Source: Crocodylus rhombifer
Lineage: Eukaryota; Chordata; Crocodylia; Crocodylidae
Direction: 5' to 3'
NCBI GenBank assembly: GCA_038503035.1
Contig: JAVSML010024243.1
Span: 66,647 to 130,646 of the forward strand
Length of the DNA: 64,000 nucleotides
Within the stretch, counting starts at the first letter, position 1; each line of letters begins with the position of its first letter. The notes beneath the pieces were generated by a model, which made no database searches, was not told the origin of the DNA, and saw only the letters and a program-made list of their open reading frames with translations. Positions 23,068-34,555 of the stretch are shown piece after piece. A program made the translations under genes and the position numbers.

Positions 23068-26000
23068 ATTGGTACTACTTTAGCCTTTCTTCTCCGTTTT
23101 ATTTTAAATTCTATTCTCAGTTCCATTGATATTTGCAAATTCTGTTTTCTTCTCTGTCAGCTACTCACTCCATGGCCAAGCAATGTATTACTAATATTTT
23201 TGTGGGTACTAACCTGGGACCTTCTGAATCTACATAGTGCCTAATTTCCTGGCTTCCTCTAGAGTATGTAGTTTCAAGAGGAAATGCCAGAGGATCTTCA
23301 CTTTATCATTTTCTATTACTGGTTCAGAGTTTTGTTCCCACTGCTTCTGATCCCTACCAAGATGGTATTGGCTATACAGGTCTTGGAGGAGAGCATAGCA
23401 TACTTACTTATTTTTTTTAGGAGTTGCACTTTTGCCATCATTAGAAAACTAGAAAAAACGTGAAGCATGGTTTCAGCATATAATACTATCTGTGTGTTGT
23501 ATTTTCTGCAGTTTTCTACTGTTTTTCCAGTTTTCAAAACATAGTACTCTCTCCAGTTTGTGTGAAAAGGTTTTTGAGCAGCTGTAGTGAAGGTTTGAAC
23601 TGATGGTTTCAAGTGGACTGTTCTTAATTACTTTCAGGACTCTTAATCGGCTTTCTTAAGAATTTTCACCCATGCCAGAGCTTTGTCTCTCACCTCTTAA
23701 AACAATCTTCATGTTCTGCATGTAGATTTATTTTTATTTTACATCATCAATATTATTATCACTCCTCTAAATATTCATTAAGTTCAACAACAGCTATGCC
23801 AGTGAAAGGTTAATCCTGTATATCCTGAAGTCCTTACTCACAAAACAGATATTCCATATTCATCTTGTAAATGAACATCTGGGAAAAAAATATTTTTGTC
23901 GGGAAAGGGAAAGAAGAGTAAGGAAAGGAATATTTTTAAATGAACATAATACAAAGACATTTCTCACTCTGGAATGGTCACAGATCATTAATATTTTCAA
24001 AGGAATTGGCTTTTTTCTGATGGATGGTGGAATGGGAGTATAAAACCTTATTTTTAATATCAACAAGAAAGATAAAATTTTGGGGTTTAGAAGAAAAGTA
24101 CATTTGTAAATAGTAACACTTTGTGCTGCTTCCTATTAAGTTGATAATGGTGTATTTTGAGCTAATAATAGACACCACAGACTTTGGTTTCTGAATTTAT
24201 TACCCGAAGATGCAAGCTATCATTTTTTAAAAGAAGGAACATCCTCAAATTCCACATATATAAAATATCTGGCATGATGTATTCTGATTAGACTAGATGG
24301 TTTAGGAAGGTTATGATTTAGAACAGTAGGAATATAATTGTATATAGAGTTTTTAATATTTCTCAATTAGCCCTTAAAGTGCTTCGGGAGAAATTAAAAG
24401 TGTTTGGAGAGGGAACTCTCCAATGAATTCTGTAAGAGAAGGCTTGACTTTCTGCAGAGAAAAGAGAAACTCTTTCCAAAAGCTGCTTGAGAATTCATTC
24501 AGAAAGCCAAGATAGATCAAGACAGAGGAATCAAAGGAAAAATTCCAGTGGAAGAGAATTAAAGGGAATTATACTGAGAGAGCCCACTGTTGCTAAAAGA
24601 TTTTTAATGGTTAAATGATTTTCTTAGGTTTTCTGACATGGCTGCCACTACTTCTATCATTTTAGAGCCTTACTCAAAAAAGACTGCTGTGTTGGAGATT
24701 AGGTGCAAGTCTGAATGACTCTTCCAAGTTTATAATCCAGCATGTGTATACTTTTGCATCATTTAATACTCTGTAGTATTAAGTGATGCATTATTAAGTG
24801 ATTTCTCTGTTTGGAAAAAGTACAGTGGAATTCAAACCAAAATGCAGGCAATAAACCCTACATTTGGGGAAAAGTAAACGCGCAATATTAGAAAAAAAAC
24901 ATGTGTTGTTGTCCATTATGTTCTCTAGGCTTGTCAGTCAATAGGTTATTGACTTTAGTTCTGTTATTCTTCTGAGAATGAAAAACAAAAGCCAAAATCA
25001 CAATTTATTCCATATCCATGGATAAAGATTGGTGGTAGGGAAAGAGGTGGATTGCACCTAAAGGATATGAGATTTTTAAATATACACGTGCATGCACTTG
25101 CACATAAACATACATTCATTTTATGAAATACTGGAAGCAACAAATAATATAGCATTTTATCACAAGAACTAGCTAAGCATTTATCAATGGATAGTTTAAT
25201 GGGTAAAATATTGATTTCAAAGTGGGTCACATTTAATTGGGCTACTTCCTTCCTCCAAAATTTTTTTTATTCGTTATTATTTCTGTACTGTCCTTCTCAT
25301 TATACATACCAATTATAAATAACAATGTGTATTTTCTGTTTTAGATAAAATGAAAACTCAATTTTCTAATTAAAATCTCAGCATGTCAGCCAGGCTGCTT
25401 AGAGGGGTAATGCATTTTACAAGGAACTTGGGTTTAATAACCTCTTGACAAGTCACCTGTTTTACATTTTCCCCTAATCTTAACCACAATAGACAGCCTT
25501 AAAGCACTGCTGTTTAAACAACACAGACACAGTTCATTCTGTTATACTTACTCTCAGATATGTATGCTAAAAAAAAATTTGCAAGTTTCTATTAATTTTA
25601 ACTTTTGGACAAAACTTGCATATATGTCTTTGTCACCCAGTTTTTCATAATAGCAGCAAGCAGATATTTAAGTTGCTCATCTATCATAGCAGACAATCAT
25701 ATTCATGGATAGCCCCTTCATGTCAATGATTGCTTATTTTCTAGGGAAGACAAATCAGAAAATTGGTGACTTTTTGCAAGGTATAGTTTTCATTAACAAC
25801 TTATCTCCTGCAAGTCTGAATTATTTTCAATAATAAAAGTGAGACTGAATCTGGCATTGTGTTTCAAAATGTGTAACTTTTTGTTTAGTTTCTTTAATTA
25901 TTTATTGAATCTCATGAGCATTTATTAATTTCAAAATAACAAAATAATTCCTATTGATACAAAATCCAGACACCCAAGGACAAATTTAGCTATAGGTGCT

Positions 26001-26326
26001 ATTTTTTTCCAAGTATTATGGTTCAATTAGGCTTATACTTTCCAAATTAGGGGCAAAGCCCAGTTAAAAATAATGTGCGATTTTTGTGGGAAATGATGGG
26101 GAAAGATGGGTTGGAGGTGTGAAACATTTCACTGTATTGTAATTCAAATCTGTGTGGCTTGTATGTAAGTTGTATTATTACTACTGCTATTTTCATTCCT
26201 ATAAAACCAAAAGGCTCCAGATCAGGATTACGGTGCTTACTGTTATACAGACATAGAATGCTAGATGCTATCTTTTTAAAGCCTGTGTCTTTGTGAGTGT
26301 GTATGCACATGTTTGTGTGCATTTTT
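23068..26326. other. unique AT-rich DNA
   Basis: No gene or transposon end recognised over 3.2 kb, except a hairpin at 24755-24790. 25360-25520 is less repetitive-looking and could be conserved non-coding DNA, but I have no direct evidence. Confidence 0.55.
24755..24790. repeat. 16-bp-arm hairpin, 4-nt loop
   Basis: TGCATCATTTAATACT and AGTATTAAGTGATGCA pair with one mismatch around CTGT. Confidence 0.85.
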
Positions 26327-26410
26327 TATGGTCTGTTGATTAGTGCACTTTGCTAGGAAACAGAAAATACAGCTTCACATCCTCTCTGGGTGAGAGGTGC
26401 GGTTAGAATA
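26327..26410 (+). mobile_element. possible tRNA-like SINE head
   Basis: TGGTCTGTTGATTAGTGCAC at 26330 resembles an A-box region of the same head type as at 26862; the B-box half is weak. Confidence 0.3.
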
Positions 26411-26696
26411 TGGGTTTCCTGATTCTTTGAAAAATCACTTAAAAGGTGGGAGGGCTGCCCTGTTCTTCTTTTATTTTACTTCTGGCAGGAGGATAATGGG
26501 GAAAGGATACCCTCGACCTCTCCTGTTCAACCTGGCTTGCAAGAAAAACATCAAGATGCATTCAATCAGAAAAAGAAAACAAGTGAATGAGTTGGCTCTT
26601 TGGTGGGTGGAAAAGGTCTGGATTGCATTCTCTGCCCCAAGGTTTTTATCCAATGACTGATGAAAATACTTAAGTGCTCACTGGAATAGAGACCAG

Positions 26697-26755
26697 AATG
26701 TAAGATTCAAGCCCGTCTTGCATGAGTGCCCTAACTAATAAGCTACAGAGTTTAT
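26697..26755 (-). mobile_element. tRNA-like SINE head, antisense
   Basis: On the minus strand the order is GTAGCTTATTAGTTAGGGCA (A-box region), a spacer, then CGGGCTTGAATCTTAC (B-box-like). Confidence 0.5.
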
Positions 26756-26861
26756 TACTTATTTATGAGCCTGAATAATACTCACTCATTTGCTCTCTCT
26801 GGATTCATTAATACTCAGTTATCATGTTTTCCTTAATATGAAGCATTAAGAATGTGATGGT

Positions 26862-26990
26862 ATGTGGCCCAATGGTTAGAGCACTCTGCAGAGATATGAA
26901 ACACATGGGTCTGAATTGCCTCAGGAAGAGGGACACATCAAACCTGGATCTCATATTCTGAGGAAAAGATCTGACACCTAGTGTACCAAT
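26862..26990 (+). mobile_element. palindromic tRNA-like repeat
   Basis: Forward half: TGGCCCAATGGTTAGAGCAC (A-box-like) followed by GGGTCTGAATTGCC (B-box-like). Immediately after, the reverse complement repeats the same plan with 'atgagatccaggtttgatg' and 'ttggtacactaggtg'. The element is thus a head-to-head pair of tRNA-like modules. No functional tRNA fold is evident. Confidence 0.55.
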
Positions 26991-27261
26991 AAAAAGGGGA
27001 CTGTAAGGAGGAATAGCTTTCATGGGCTGAAACCTGAGCTGCAGATAGATTTTGTGTGGAGCTTAATGCTGTAGACAGACATAAGCAAGGGAACATCTAG
27101 TCTCTGGTTCCTGACAGGATTTAGGTAGAAGACTAAATCTGCATGGTCCTATCAAGAACAAAGCCCCTCTGTGCATGTACAGAAGTGCAACTTAAACATC
27201 AAAACTGAGGTGATCACGAAATGTAAGCACCTGTAAGATTAGGTAACAGCTGAGCAGGGGT
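26991..27261. other. unassigned spacer
   Basis: No feature seen between the tRNA-like repeat and the hAT element. Confidence 0.5.
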
Positions 27262-27269
27262 CTTAGGAC
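27262..27269 (+). repeat. 8-bp target-site duplication, left
   Basis: CTTAGGAC, repeated exactly at 28140-28147 on the other side of the element. Confidence 0.9.
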
Positions 27270-27475
27270 TAGGGCTGTGTGAAATGGCACCGTTCCATTC
27301 CGACTTGCATTTCAACATTTCAACAGAACAGCGTTTCATTTCAAATGTTGTTTAGATTCAAAACTGCTGTTCGGTTTCATTTTGTTGAAACAGTGATGCT
27401 GTTTCGAGGCTGTTTCAACATTTTGCCTGTAGGCTATAATGGGGAAGCTCAAAACAGCCTCTCTCGTTGCATCCA

Positions 27476-27560
27476 GCAGGCAGATTGGGGGCCCACAACC
27501 ACGGGAGGGCTGCAGGGGCTGTGCTGGTCCTCCTGTGGTTGTGGGCCCCGATCTGCCTGC
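27476..27560. repeat. long hairpin inside hAT element
   Basis: The left arm begins GCAGGCAGATTGGGGGCCCA and the right arm, read in reverse, begins GCAGGCAGATCGGGGCCCAC. About 33 bp pair with a few mismatches around a loop of about 20 nt. Confidence 0.8.
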
Positions 27561-27699
27561 TAGATGAGGGAGGGAAGCCAGGTTCTGCCGCCTGGGACTG
27601 GCACCAGCATGCTGCTCCCAGGCAGCAGCACCGACTGCTCTCATCTGGCAGGCAGACTGGGGGCTGCAACCCCTGAAGGGCTGCGGGGGCTGTGCGATT

Positions 27700-27998
27700 G
27701 GGCTGAGTTCCCTTCCCCAGCCTGATCAAGCTGGGGAAGGGAATTCAGCCCAGTTGCTCAGTTCCCCTCCCCAGCACTATGATCAATGGAGCTAGGGAAG
27801 GGAACTCAGCCCCATTGGTCAGTTATGGCCCCGCCCAGCACTGCAGTCAATCAGGCTGGGGAACAGAACTGAGCCGGATCACTCATTCCCTTCCCCAGCA
27901 CTGTGATCAATCGGGCTGGTGAAGGGAACTGAGCCCAGCTGAGCTGAGTTCCCCTCCCCAGCACTAGGATTGGGCTGGGGAAGGGAACTCAGCCCAAC
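27700..27998. repeat. five tandem hairpin units, about 60 bp each
   Basis: The first unit is a 22-bp-arm inverted repeat (27700-27721 with 27730-27751, one mismatch) centred on GATCAA. Similar units follow, with centres near 27781, 27845, 27905 and 27967. Each joins GTTCCC..CCCCAGC to GCTGGGGAAGGGAAC. Confidence 0.8.
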
Positions 27999-28139
27999 TT
28001 TTGAAACATTTCAACTGCCCTTGTTTTGTTTCAATGCTGTTTCAAAGCCTCCATTTCATTTTGATTTTGCTGTTTTGATCTTGAAATGAGTTGAAACAGT
28101 GTTGAAACAAAAGAGCTGGCAAAATTTCGCACAGCCCTA

Positions 28140-28147
28140 CTTAGGAC
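28140..28147 (+). repeat. 8-bp target-site duplication, right
   Basis: CTTAGGAC, identical to 27262-27269. Confidence 0.9.
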
Positions 28148-28365
28148 TGCAGTTTGAGTACCTAAATTCTGCTTAAGTTCTATTTTAGATACTTAAGTCT
28201 TTATTTGGATTTGATCCTGGGTATCCTTAATATAATCTACATTCTGAAGGAGATCATGGGACTCATGGAGAAAGTAGTGAATGAGTTAATCAGGAGATAA
28301 TTGAATGAGTTAGACAGGAGATCACAGTTGATGATCATAGTAGTATTTTCTGGCTTGAACTGTAT

Positions 28366-28823
28366 GGGCAGGTCCCCATGTGCAGGGTTGTGTGGTTTAT
28401 GGTGCCACAAGCTGCAAAGGGGGAACACACAAATATGTGCTGTGCAACAGATTTGCAGTGGAGTGGTAAAATAAGCTACTGGGAAATCCTGGTAGCAAAA
28501 AAAAAAACATCTCCAGGAGAAAAAAGTAGCACCATACATCAATAGGGTGTACCAGAACAAAGAAAGGGCCATCCATCCAGTGCAACACTGGCTGCTGGCC
28601 AGGCTCCATGCTGCCAGATCTGTGCCCCTGCTATACCCACTGATACTGCATGGGCCATCACAGGTGCTGGCCCCAGCCTTCCCTGCCCCTACCCAGGGCA
28701 GTTTACTGTGAGCTGAAGTACATGCGCAGGGGCATGCACTGGGACACAAAGCAGTGGCACAAATTTGTGCTATTGCTATCTGTGCCTCTAAAAGTGCATG
28801 CCCCTGCACTTGGGGACCTGCCC
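28366..28823. mobile_element. TIR-bearing nonautonomous element
   Basis: The left end GGGCAGGTCCCCATGTGCAG and the reverse complement of the right end (GGGCAGGTCCCCAAGTGCAG) match at 19 of 20 positions, and similarity continues a few bases inward. The interior has no transposase. The 200-residue minus frame across it has no known domain and is likely spurious. A related sequence lies at 50224-50690. No clear target duplication. Confidence 0.7.
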
Positions 28824-31800
28824 TGTGAAGTGGGAACATGGCTCACTTTAAGAAAATTAATTATAAGGCAGGAAATCATTGTAAGCATTTGTTGTGCTAA
28901 ACTCAATATGTTCAATTCACCTGACACTTCAGTGTTAGGTATAGTAAAACTGTCATAACCCAGATCTTTTAAATTTTATTTTTCTTTCAACAGATAATTT
29001 TATTACCTTGTTTTTTTTCTGGAAGTAAAAAACAAAAAAACCCCAAACAAACCTGTAATTCTTCTGATATCAGAGTTTGCATATCTTCTCAGAGGTACCT
29101 GTTTTGGACAGTATCCAATATGCATTCTATTAGCAAAGCTGTAAAAATTTACATGTATTACCATATCTAAGATGGTTTTATTTATTCTCAACAATGTTCT
29201 ACAAAATGCTTTTTCTGTCTTGGCTGAGGGTACTTTTAATAATATTATTTTAATTAACCAAAGCTGAATAAATTGGATTAGTACATGAAGCTCTCCATTA
29301 CTTCACATCATACATCTGATACAGCTGTCATTGAAATCAATTGAAAAGTATAGCAGAAGAAATAACCAAGACAAGTTTTAGCACTCTGCCTCAACAACAT
29401 GTCCCCAGGGTATCTATTATTTAGGGATCATTTCCAGATGTAATTTTGTGGGTCATTTTCCATCTCCCTTTCTACCTTTCTGCTTAAGAGGATGTCTGTT
29501 GAGTAGAAGTTTATTGCCAGGTAGAAATTGGCTCATTTCACATACACAACTGAATAAACATTAGAATGTTTGGTTATGACTACCAGGGTGAATAACCATT
29601 ATTGACCAATATCCAAACAAGGACCATATTAGTTAACACATGTGATTTATGCATTTTGACATGAGGTTCTTTTGGGGTTTTTTTCCTTGTTGCACTCTAA
29701 ATGGTTCACACTTAATTTGTGTGTTTCAAATGATTAGCCTCTTACATACCATGGTAATGATAATTTTAAAAAGTGTAAGAAAGGGAGAAAAATAGGTTTC
29801 ACAGAATCAATATTGTTAGACCCCGACTCCATGTGACACCTAACAACTAGGGAGACAACGGATCAATGCCATCATGCATCACCAGCACACTAATCAATAG
29901 CTTTATTCAAAATGGAGACAGCTTCAAGTGAGCTGCAACAAACCAGGGAGCAGCCACGAACATTAGTTTTTTTCCATATTTATGCACCTTGGTTTATACT
30001 CATTAATATTTACCCCACCTTTGTCCATCCTTTGTTCCACCCTTAGTCCTTCCCATTTTAAGCTCCGCCTCTGTTTACTGTTTGATTAATTAGCATGGAA
30101 TTGCCTATGTATTTCACTTATTTACATGTCTTTTTGCTATGGGCACATGCCTAAGACCCTGACCACATTTCTTTCAGTCACTTGGGCAGACTTCGACCAA
30201 AGCCTGGAAGATTCTGGAGGCTTCTTTACCAATCACCATTCACCTTTTCATATATCTAGGATTCTGTTACCAGTTATATGCTGTCTTTCACATTACAGTC
30301 TGTTTTTCAGTCCCATGTTGTACCATCTCCACAATCCTAAGACTTCACCTCATTTACAGCACACAGACTTACACAAACTCACTTGAAAATGGTTGCCACA
30401 GTTAAGATGGCTACTTAGCATAAGTGAATGGCTGGCTTAGCATAAGCATTCATAAGTAAAATCTGCTTTATCTTCTAATGATAGCTGGTGGTTTGCATCC
30501 TGGTTCTTTTACACAATGAACTATATATCTTACTATATAGTTAGGAAAATGCTTGCCTAAGCGTCTTGCAAGGTTAATTTTAACATACCGTTCTGCCTTG
30601 TGGTTAGCAGCTTTGCTAGGCCACAGGTTATAGCGTTTTGTTCAGCTGCAAATCCAATGCTTGGCAAGATTCAAATGCTGTCACCCTAAAAAATATTCCC
30701 TTTAGAGATCAGAGTTGAAATCCTTTATCCGGTCAAAGAAGAATATCAATCTGTTGGTTTTAACCTGCTGGCTTTGTTCTGAAGCTGGTCCATGAAAGAT
30801 CTTTGAACTGTGGAATATTTGCTGGCCACATAACATTGGCTTTTCTAACAAACTTCTTTTTTTTTTTCTTTTTTTATTTAAAGCTGTATGTGTCTGGTTT
30901 TGGGGAAAAATGGTGTTTACTGAAACTCACATTTGCTCAGTCTTTCAAGTTGCTGAGAATTCTGGTCCAGTTCACAGAAATGTGTGTAACTATGGTGATG
31001 TAAAATTAAGCATGTGTTTGACTAGTTTGTTGATTCTAGTTCATAATACCTGTCCATACCATTTGATTCTACTCTACTGCTACTTTATTTCCTCACTGTT
31101 GCAAGCATCAAAATTATAAAGAGAAATGTTACAGGAATACCCTCTGCTACACCCAATATATATAAAAAGCAAAAATTATTACCAGTAGTTTTTTGTTCTG
31201 ATGTAAGGATGCTTGTATTTTGTGGAGTTAAAGAAGGCAGCTTTTTAATTTATTGATTGAATGCATTCATCTTTGGATGTATGGGGTGTCATTTTATTAC
31301 AACTGGAATAAAACAAATTTTTAAAAGAAGCAACTTAGAAAATCTAAAATAGAAATGTTATGATACAAGAAATTAGAAAACTCAGATCTTTTTTCCTCAG
31401 ACATAGTTGTCTCATTTTACTGTAGCATTTCCAGAGTGTCCAGTCGTAATATTAAGAAGTTCCTAACTGCTGGTTGAAGGCTTCCAGGCTTGCAATCTGG
31501 TCACAACTTGTATAATGCATCTGCTATTCATTGAACAGTTAAAGGTTTATAAGAGATTGAGACACCTCATTTAGTTTCAACTATATTTAGCATTTCTGCA
31601 ATGTGCAATATGCTTTGTGAGACCTTTAGATTCTGAGTTGGATTTCGTAAAATTTCTAGCATTTAATGTTTGGACTTTTTTACAGATTGCTATAAATGTT
31701 CACGACTTCTCTGCTTTCACTATAGTCTTCAGTATGATAGCACTGTAAGAGGCACTAATACATGGCTTGTAAGAACTATTTAAAGATGTCTGAGGTTTTT

Positions 31801-32059
31801 TTAATGTAAAGCATAAAATAATGTTGACAGCAGATGAATGTAGCTACATGAAATTATGGGTTCATGTTTTTTAGGATAGTGTGCTGAGACATTAGCTAGT
31901 TGTATCGGTTTACATACCTCTGTAAAACCAGAGAAACTTGAGGCAATTATAATACAGCTTTAAAATGAACAGTAATAATATAATTTCAGACATTGCTGGT
32001 TTTTAGACAAGTCAATAACACTCAACACTGATTTAAAAATTTATTTTTCTAGACGAGAA
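28824..32059. other. unique DNA with a possible LTR-like segment
   Basis: Mostly AT-rich and featureless. From 29817 the text TGTTAGACCCCGACTCCATG starts a distinct segment. On the minus strand it would end in ..GGGGTCTAACA with an AATAAAG signal about 75 bp upstream, as in a retroviral-type LTR. I could not find the other end or a target duplication, so this is only a suggestion. Confidence 0.3.
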
Positions 32060-32395
32060 ACACATGCTGGGTATGATCTGTGTTGTGTCTGGTAAAGTAT
32101 TTGATACAATGCAACATGGAAAATTATCAGTAAAACTGAAAAAAAACTATTTTGTACAGGAATTATGGAGTGTTTAAGAAACAATGGACAATGGAGGAGA
32201 ATGATGACATGTTGTGATAAGTGTATGAGAGAACTCTTGGGCTGAAGGCAGGGGTTTCTCAAGGAGTTTCTCAAGGGTTGGTTTTGAAATCAACTTGCTA
32301 CATATTTTCATGAATGAACATGGCATACATGACTGCTAATAAAATTTGCTAATAATACAAAGTTGTGAAGTATCACTAATATTGAGGATTAGAAT
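32060..32395 (+). pseudogene. decayed CR1/L3-like reverse transcriptase fragment
   Basis: Plus-strand translation in shifting frames gives remnants of LINE reverse transcriptase in the right order. 'SGKVFDTMQHGKL' stands for block A (normally SKAFDTV.HDKL), 'GVSQG' for the GVPQG block, 'IFMNEHG' for 'IFINDLD', and 'KFANNTKL' for KFADDTKL. The catalytic Asp pair has become Asn-Asn. Several frameshifts and stops interrupt it. It lies on the strand opposite to the ORF1 remnant that begins about 100 bp further on, so the two cannot be one uninterrupted element. Divergence suggests one of the oldest insertions here. Confidence 0.6.
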
Positions 32396-32489
32396 ATATT
32401 TGTTGCTGTCCTGCAGCTGTCTGTCCCATTCCCACAGTTGAGTTGTTCTTTTCTCTCTGAACTATTACTGGAGGATTTTGTTCTCCTTG

Positions 32490-33500
32490 CCCCTTGGAAC
32501 TTAGTTTAAAGCCCTACTTACTAGGTTGGCCAGATAATGCCCAAAGATGCTCTTTCCAGTTTTGCTGAGATGGATTCCAATCTCTTTATAGCAGTTCTCC
32601 TTCCCTGAACACCTGACCATTGTCAAAAAATGTGAAGTCTTCACATCAACACCACTGTCTCATCCACACATTTATTTCCAGGATACAGTGGTCTGTGCCT
32701 GGGCCTTTGCCTTATATGGGAAGGATTGATGAAAACACTACTTGTTCCAAGCTCCTTAACAGTCCTGCCAAGAGCATCATGGTTGCCTTTGTTCATCTGA
32801 GTGTCATCCTTGGCAATAATCATTGTTATTTACATGAACAATTAGCAAAGGGTAGTGGTCTGATGGATGGATGAGTTTTGGCAGCCTTTCTGAAGTCCTA
32901 AAAGCAGACAGGATACTTCCAGAACACCAAATCTGGATGACAAACCAATGCCTCTTTCCCCTGCAAAAAGGAGTCACTGACCTTCGCCACTTCTCCCTTC
33001 TTGGTTCAGTAATCCTAGAGCCCCATCCCTGGTGTCTTGCTTTCTTGCTGTCTAGACTGCTGGGTTCCTTGCATCATGCCTGCAGATGTCCTTCTGCATC
33101 TTCCTCAGAAGTTCCCCAGTAGAGTGCCTTAAAGCAATTGTATACTTCAGTCTGCTCTTCTTCAGTTCTGAGGGCTCTTCTTCAAGTTATTACGTATTCC
33201 AACTTCTCCTCATTTCCCTTTGCCTTCTCCCAGTACCAACCTCTCATAACTTCCACCCAAGTAATCTTCCGTTTCCTTGATGAAAGCACGTGTATCACAC
33301 TGCATTATAAAAGTTGAATTTTCACTCCAGGGCAGATACCAGCTATACTTGGTGCAGATGAAGTGGTCCTGACCTTCTGGGAGCAGGAACACAGAACATT
33401 CAATGCAGGTTACAACTGCTGACACAGCCTCCATTTGCATATCCTTTGTCCCTGAAGGATACCTAATCTGTACACAACAATAACCCTTCCCCACCCAAAA
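32490..33500 (-). pseudogene. decayed CR1/L3 ORF1 (cysteine motif and esterase)
   Basis: Reading the minus strand from about 33494, the first part contains CIECSVFLLPEGQDHFICTK followed by Y, the cysteine motif (C..C, C..C) seen near the start of CR1-type ORF1; the last cysteine is replaced by tyrosine. Further on (32880-32490) come remnants of the ORF1 SGNH-esterase domain: 'LLIVHVNNND' (normally HVG.ND), 'DALGRTVKELGTSSVF', 'FFDNGQVFREGELL' and 'RDWNPSQQNWKEHL' (normally RDG.HLS..GK). Frameshifts and stops are scattered throughout. ORF1 is an RNA-binding/esterase accessory protein of CR1-type LINEs. This copy is dead. Confidence 0.6.
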
Positions 33501-33876
33501 AAACCCTAAACCTTACACCAAATGGCCACACATGGGGTCTCATACATGCTCAAACAGTCTACTACTCCCTGGATCTGTTACATTTGAACTGGGGTTGAGA
33601 ATGGGACTGATCTGTGAGACTATTCCAATCACAACTTGAAAAATGTATTAGGATGTACAATAACAAAGATTTATTTACATTAATAAAGAAAATGCTTACA
33701 CAGCCTTGGATTAAAGGGGAAAACAGGTCCACTGGCCAGGCTTCTCTGTTCCCTTGGGGATTTTTGCTTATTTGGTTCCTCTTTTTTGCTGAGCTTTGGA
33801 GAAGTCTAAAGTTGTATTGTTTAACCAGAATGTATATTTAATACAGTTTTCCATATGTGACTGTGCTTTAGAACTA
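33501..33876. other. unassigned spacer
   Basis: No feature recognised between the LINE remnant and the Tigger-like element. Confidence 0.5.
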
Positions 33877-34229
33877 CAGGCAGTCCTTGACTTACAACAT
33901 TTTAAGTTAAAATGTTTATAAATTGACACCCTGTTTCAACTTTCTGATGTCAGTTTTTTACTTTACAATGCTTGATCCAATGCCATGCCACATCAGTGAA
34001 CGAGTTCGCTGAGTCACCCATCTCCTTGGAGAACATCTGTCCAAACTTCCTTGGACGCTTTCTTTAAGAAAGCAGACAAGACTCCAGAAAATCTGCAGCC
34101 AAAACTCCTGAGAAGCCCCCAGCCAAGAACCCTTCAAAAAATCCAACCAAGAGCCCTTCAAAAAGTCCACTGAAGCTACCTTAAAGAAGTCTTTCCAAAT
34201 CAATATATTTGCTATTTTCAATATAAATA

Positions 34230-34555
34230 CAGTAAAAGTTCTGTTATCTGGCATCTTACAAGCTGGCATGCTCAATTAATTGAGCATGCCAGCTTGTAAG
34301 ATAAAGTGAAACTGGTTTCTTCCAGTTTCTCAAAGCCCCCATGTCCCAGGGGCATAACAGGTTGTGTGGGGCCCGCCTCCCTGTCCCATGGGGCCCACAG
34401 GGCCTGCGGGAGGGGCGGAGATGCCATGGAAGGGGTGGAGGGACACCCCAGATACAGTGGGAGAAGTGGTGGCCTGGGCCACTCAATTAACCAGCATATT
34501 TTGTTATCTGGCATTCCCCATTCCCGGGTGATGCTGGATAACAGAGCTTTTACTA
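34230..34555. mobile_element. nested Tigger-like MITE, 326 bp
   Basis: The left end CAGTAAAAGTTCTGTTATCT and the reverse complement of the right end (TAGTAAAAGCTCTGTTATCC) are terminal inverted repeats flanked by TA at 34228-34229 and 34556-34557. It sits inside the element at 33877-34769, so it inserted later. It carries a perfect 50-bp palindrome next to its left end. No coding capacity. Confidence 0.82.
34253..34302. repeat. perfect 50-bp palindrome, no spacer
   Basis: The 25-nt left half (34253-34277, beginning ATCTTACAAGCTGGCATGCT) is the exact reverse complement of the right half (34278-34302), meeting at AATTAATT. All 25 pairs match when checked base by base. Confidence 0.95.

Larger units (their letters stand above)
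27270..28139. mobile_element. 870-bp nonautonomous hAT-type transposon
   Basis: The left end TAGGGCTGTGTGAAATGGCA and the reverse complement of the right end (TAGGGCTGTGCGAAATTTTG) are terminal inverted repeats. Both flanks carry the identical 8-bp duplication CTTAGGAC, the length typical of hAT transposases. Subterminal DNA is rich in 'gtttcaa' and 'gaaac' words on both sides. The centre holds a 33-bp-arm hairpin at 27476-27560 and five tandem hairpin units at 27700-27998. No transposase domain is present: the overlapping 90-100-residue frames reflect GC-rich palindromes. A second, broken member of the family starts at 10455. Exact flanking duplications argue that insertion is younger than most repeats here. 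Confidence 0.88.

Noticed and set aside
24755..24790. microRNA precursor
   Set aside because: Stem of 16 bp with a 4-nt loop is too short for a typical pre-miRNA.
26862..26925. possible functional tRNA gene
   Set aside because: A- and B-box-like motifs are present but there is no acceptor stem or anticodon arm; it is part of a repeated palindromic element.
28237..28839. 200-residue minus-strand frame
   Set aside because: Lies across a nonautonomous TIR element; no transposase or other domain.
29817..30760. solo retroviral LTR
   Set aside because: One TG-type end and a poly-A signal can be seen on the minus strand, but the other end and target duplication could not be found.
33958..34275. 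105-residue minus-strand frame with repeated DFLKGSWL
   Set aside because: Antisense to short repeats in the Tigger-like element; crosses into the nested MITE.
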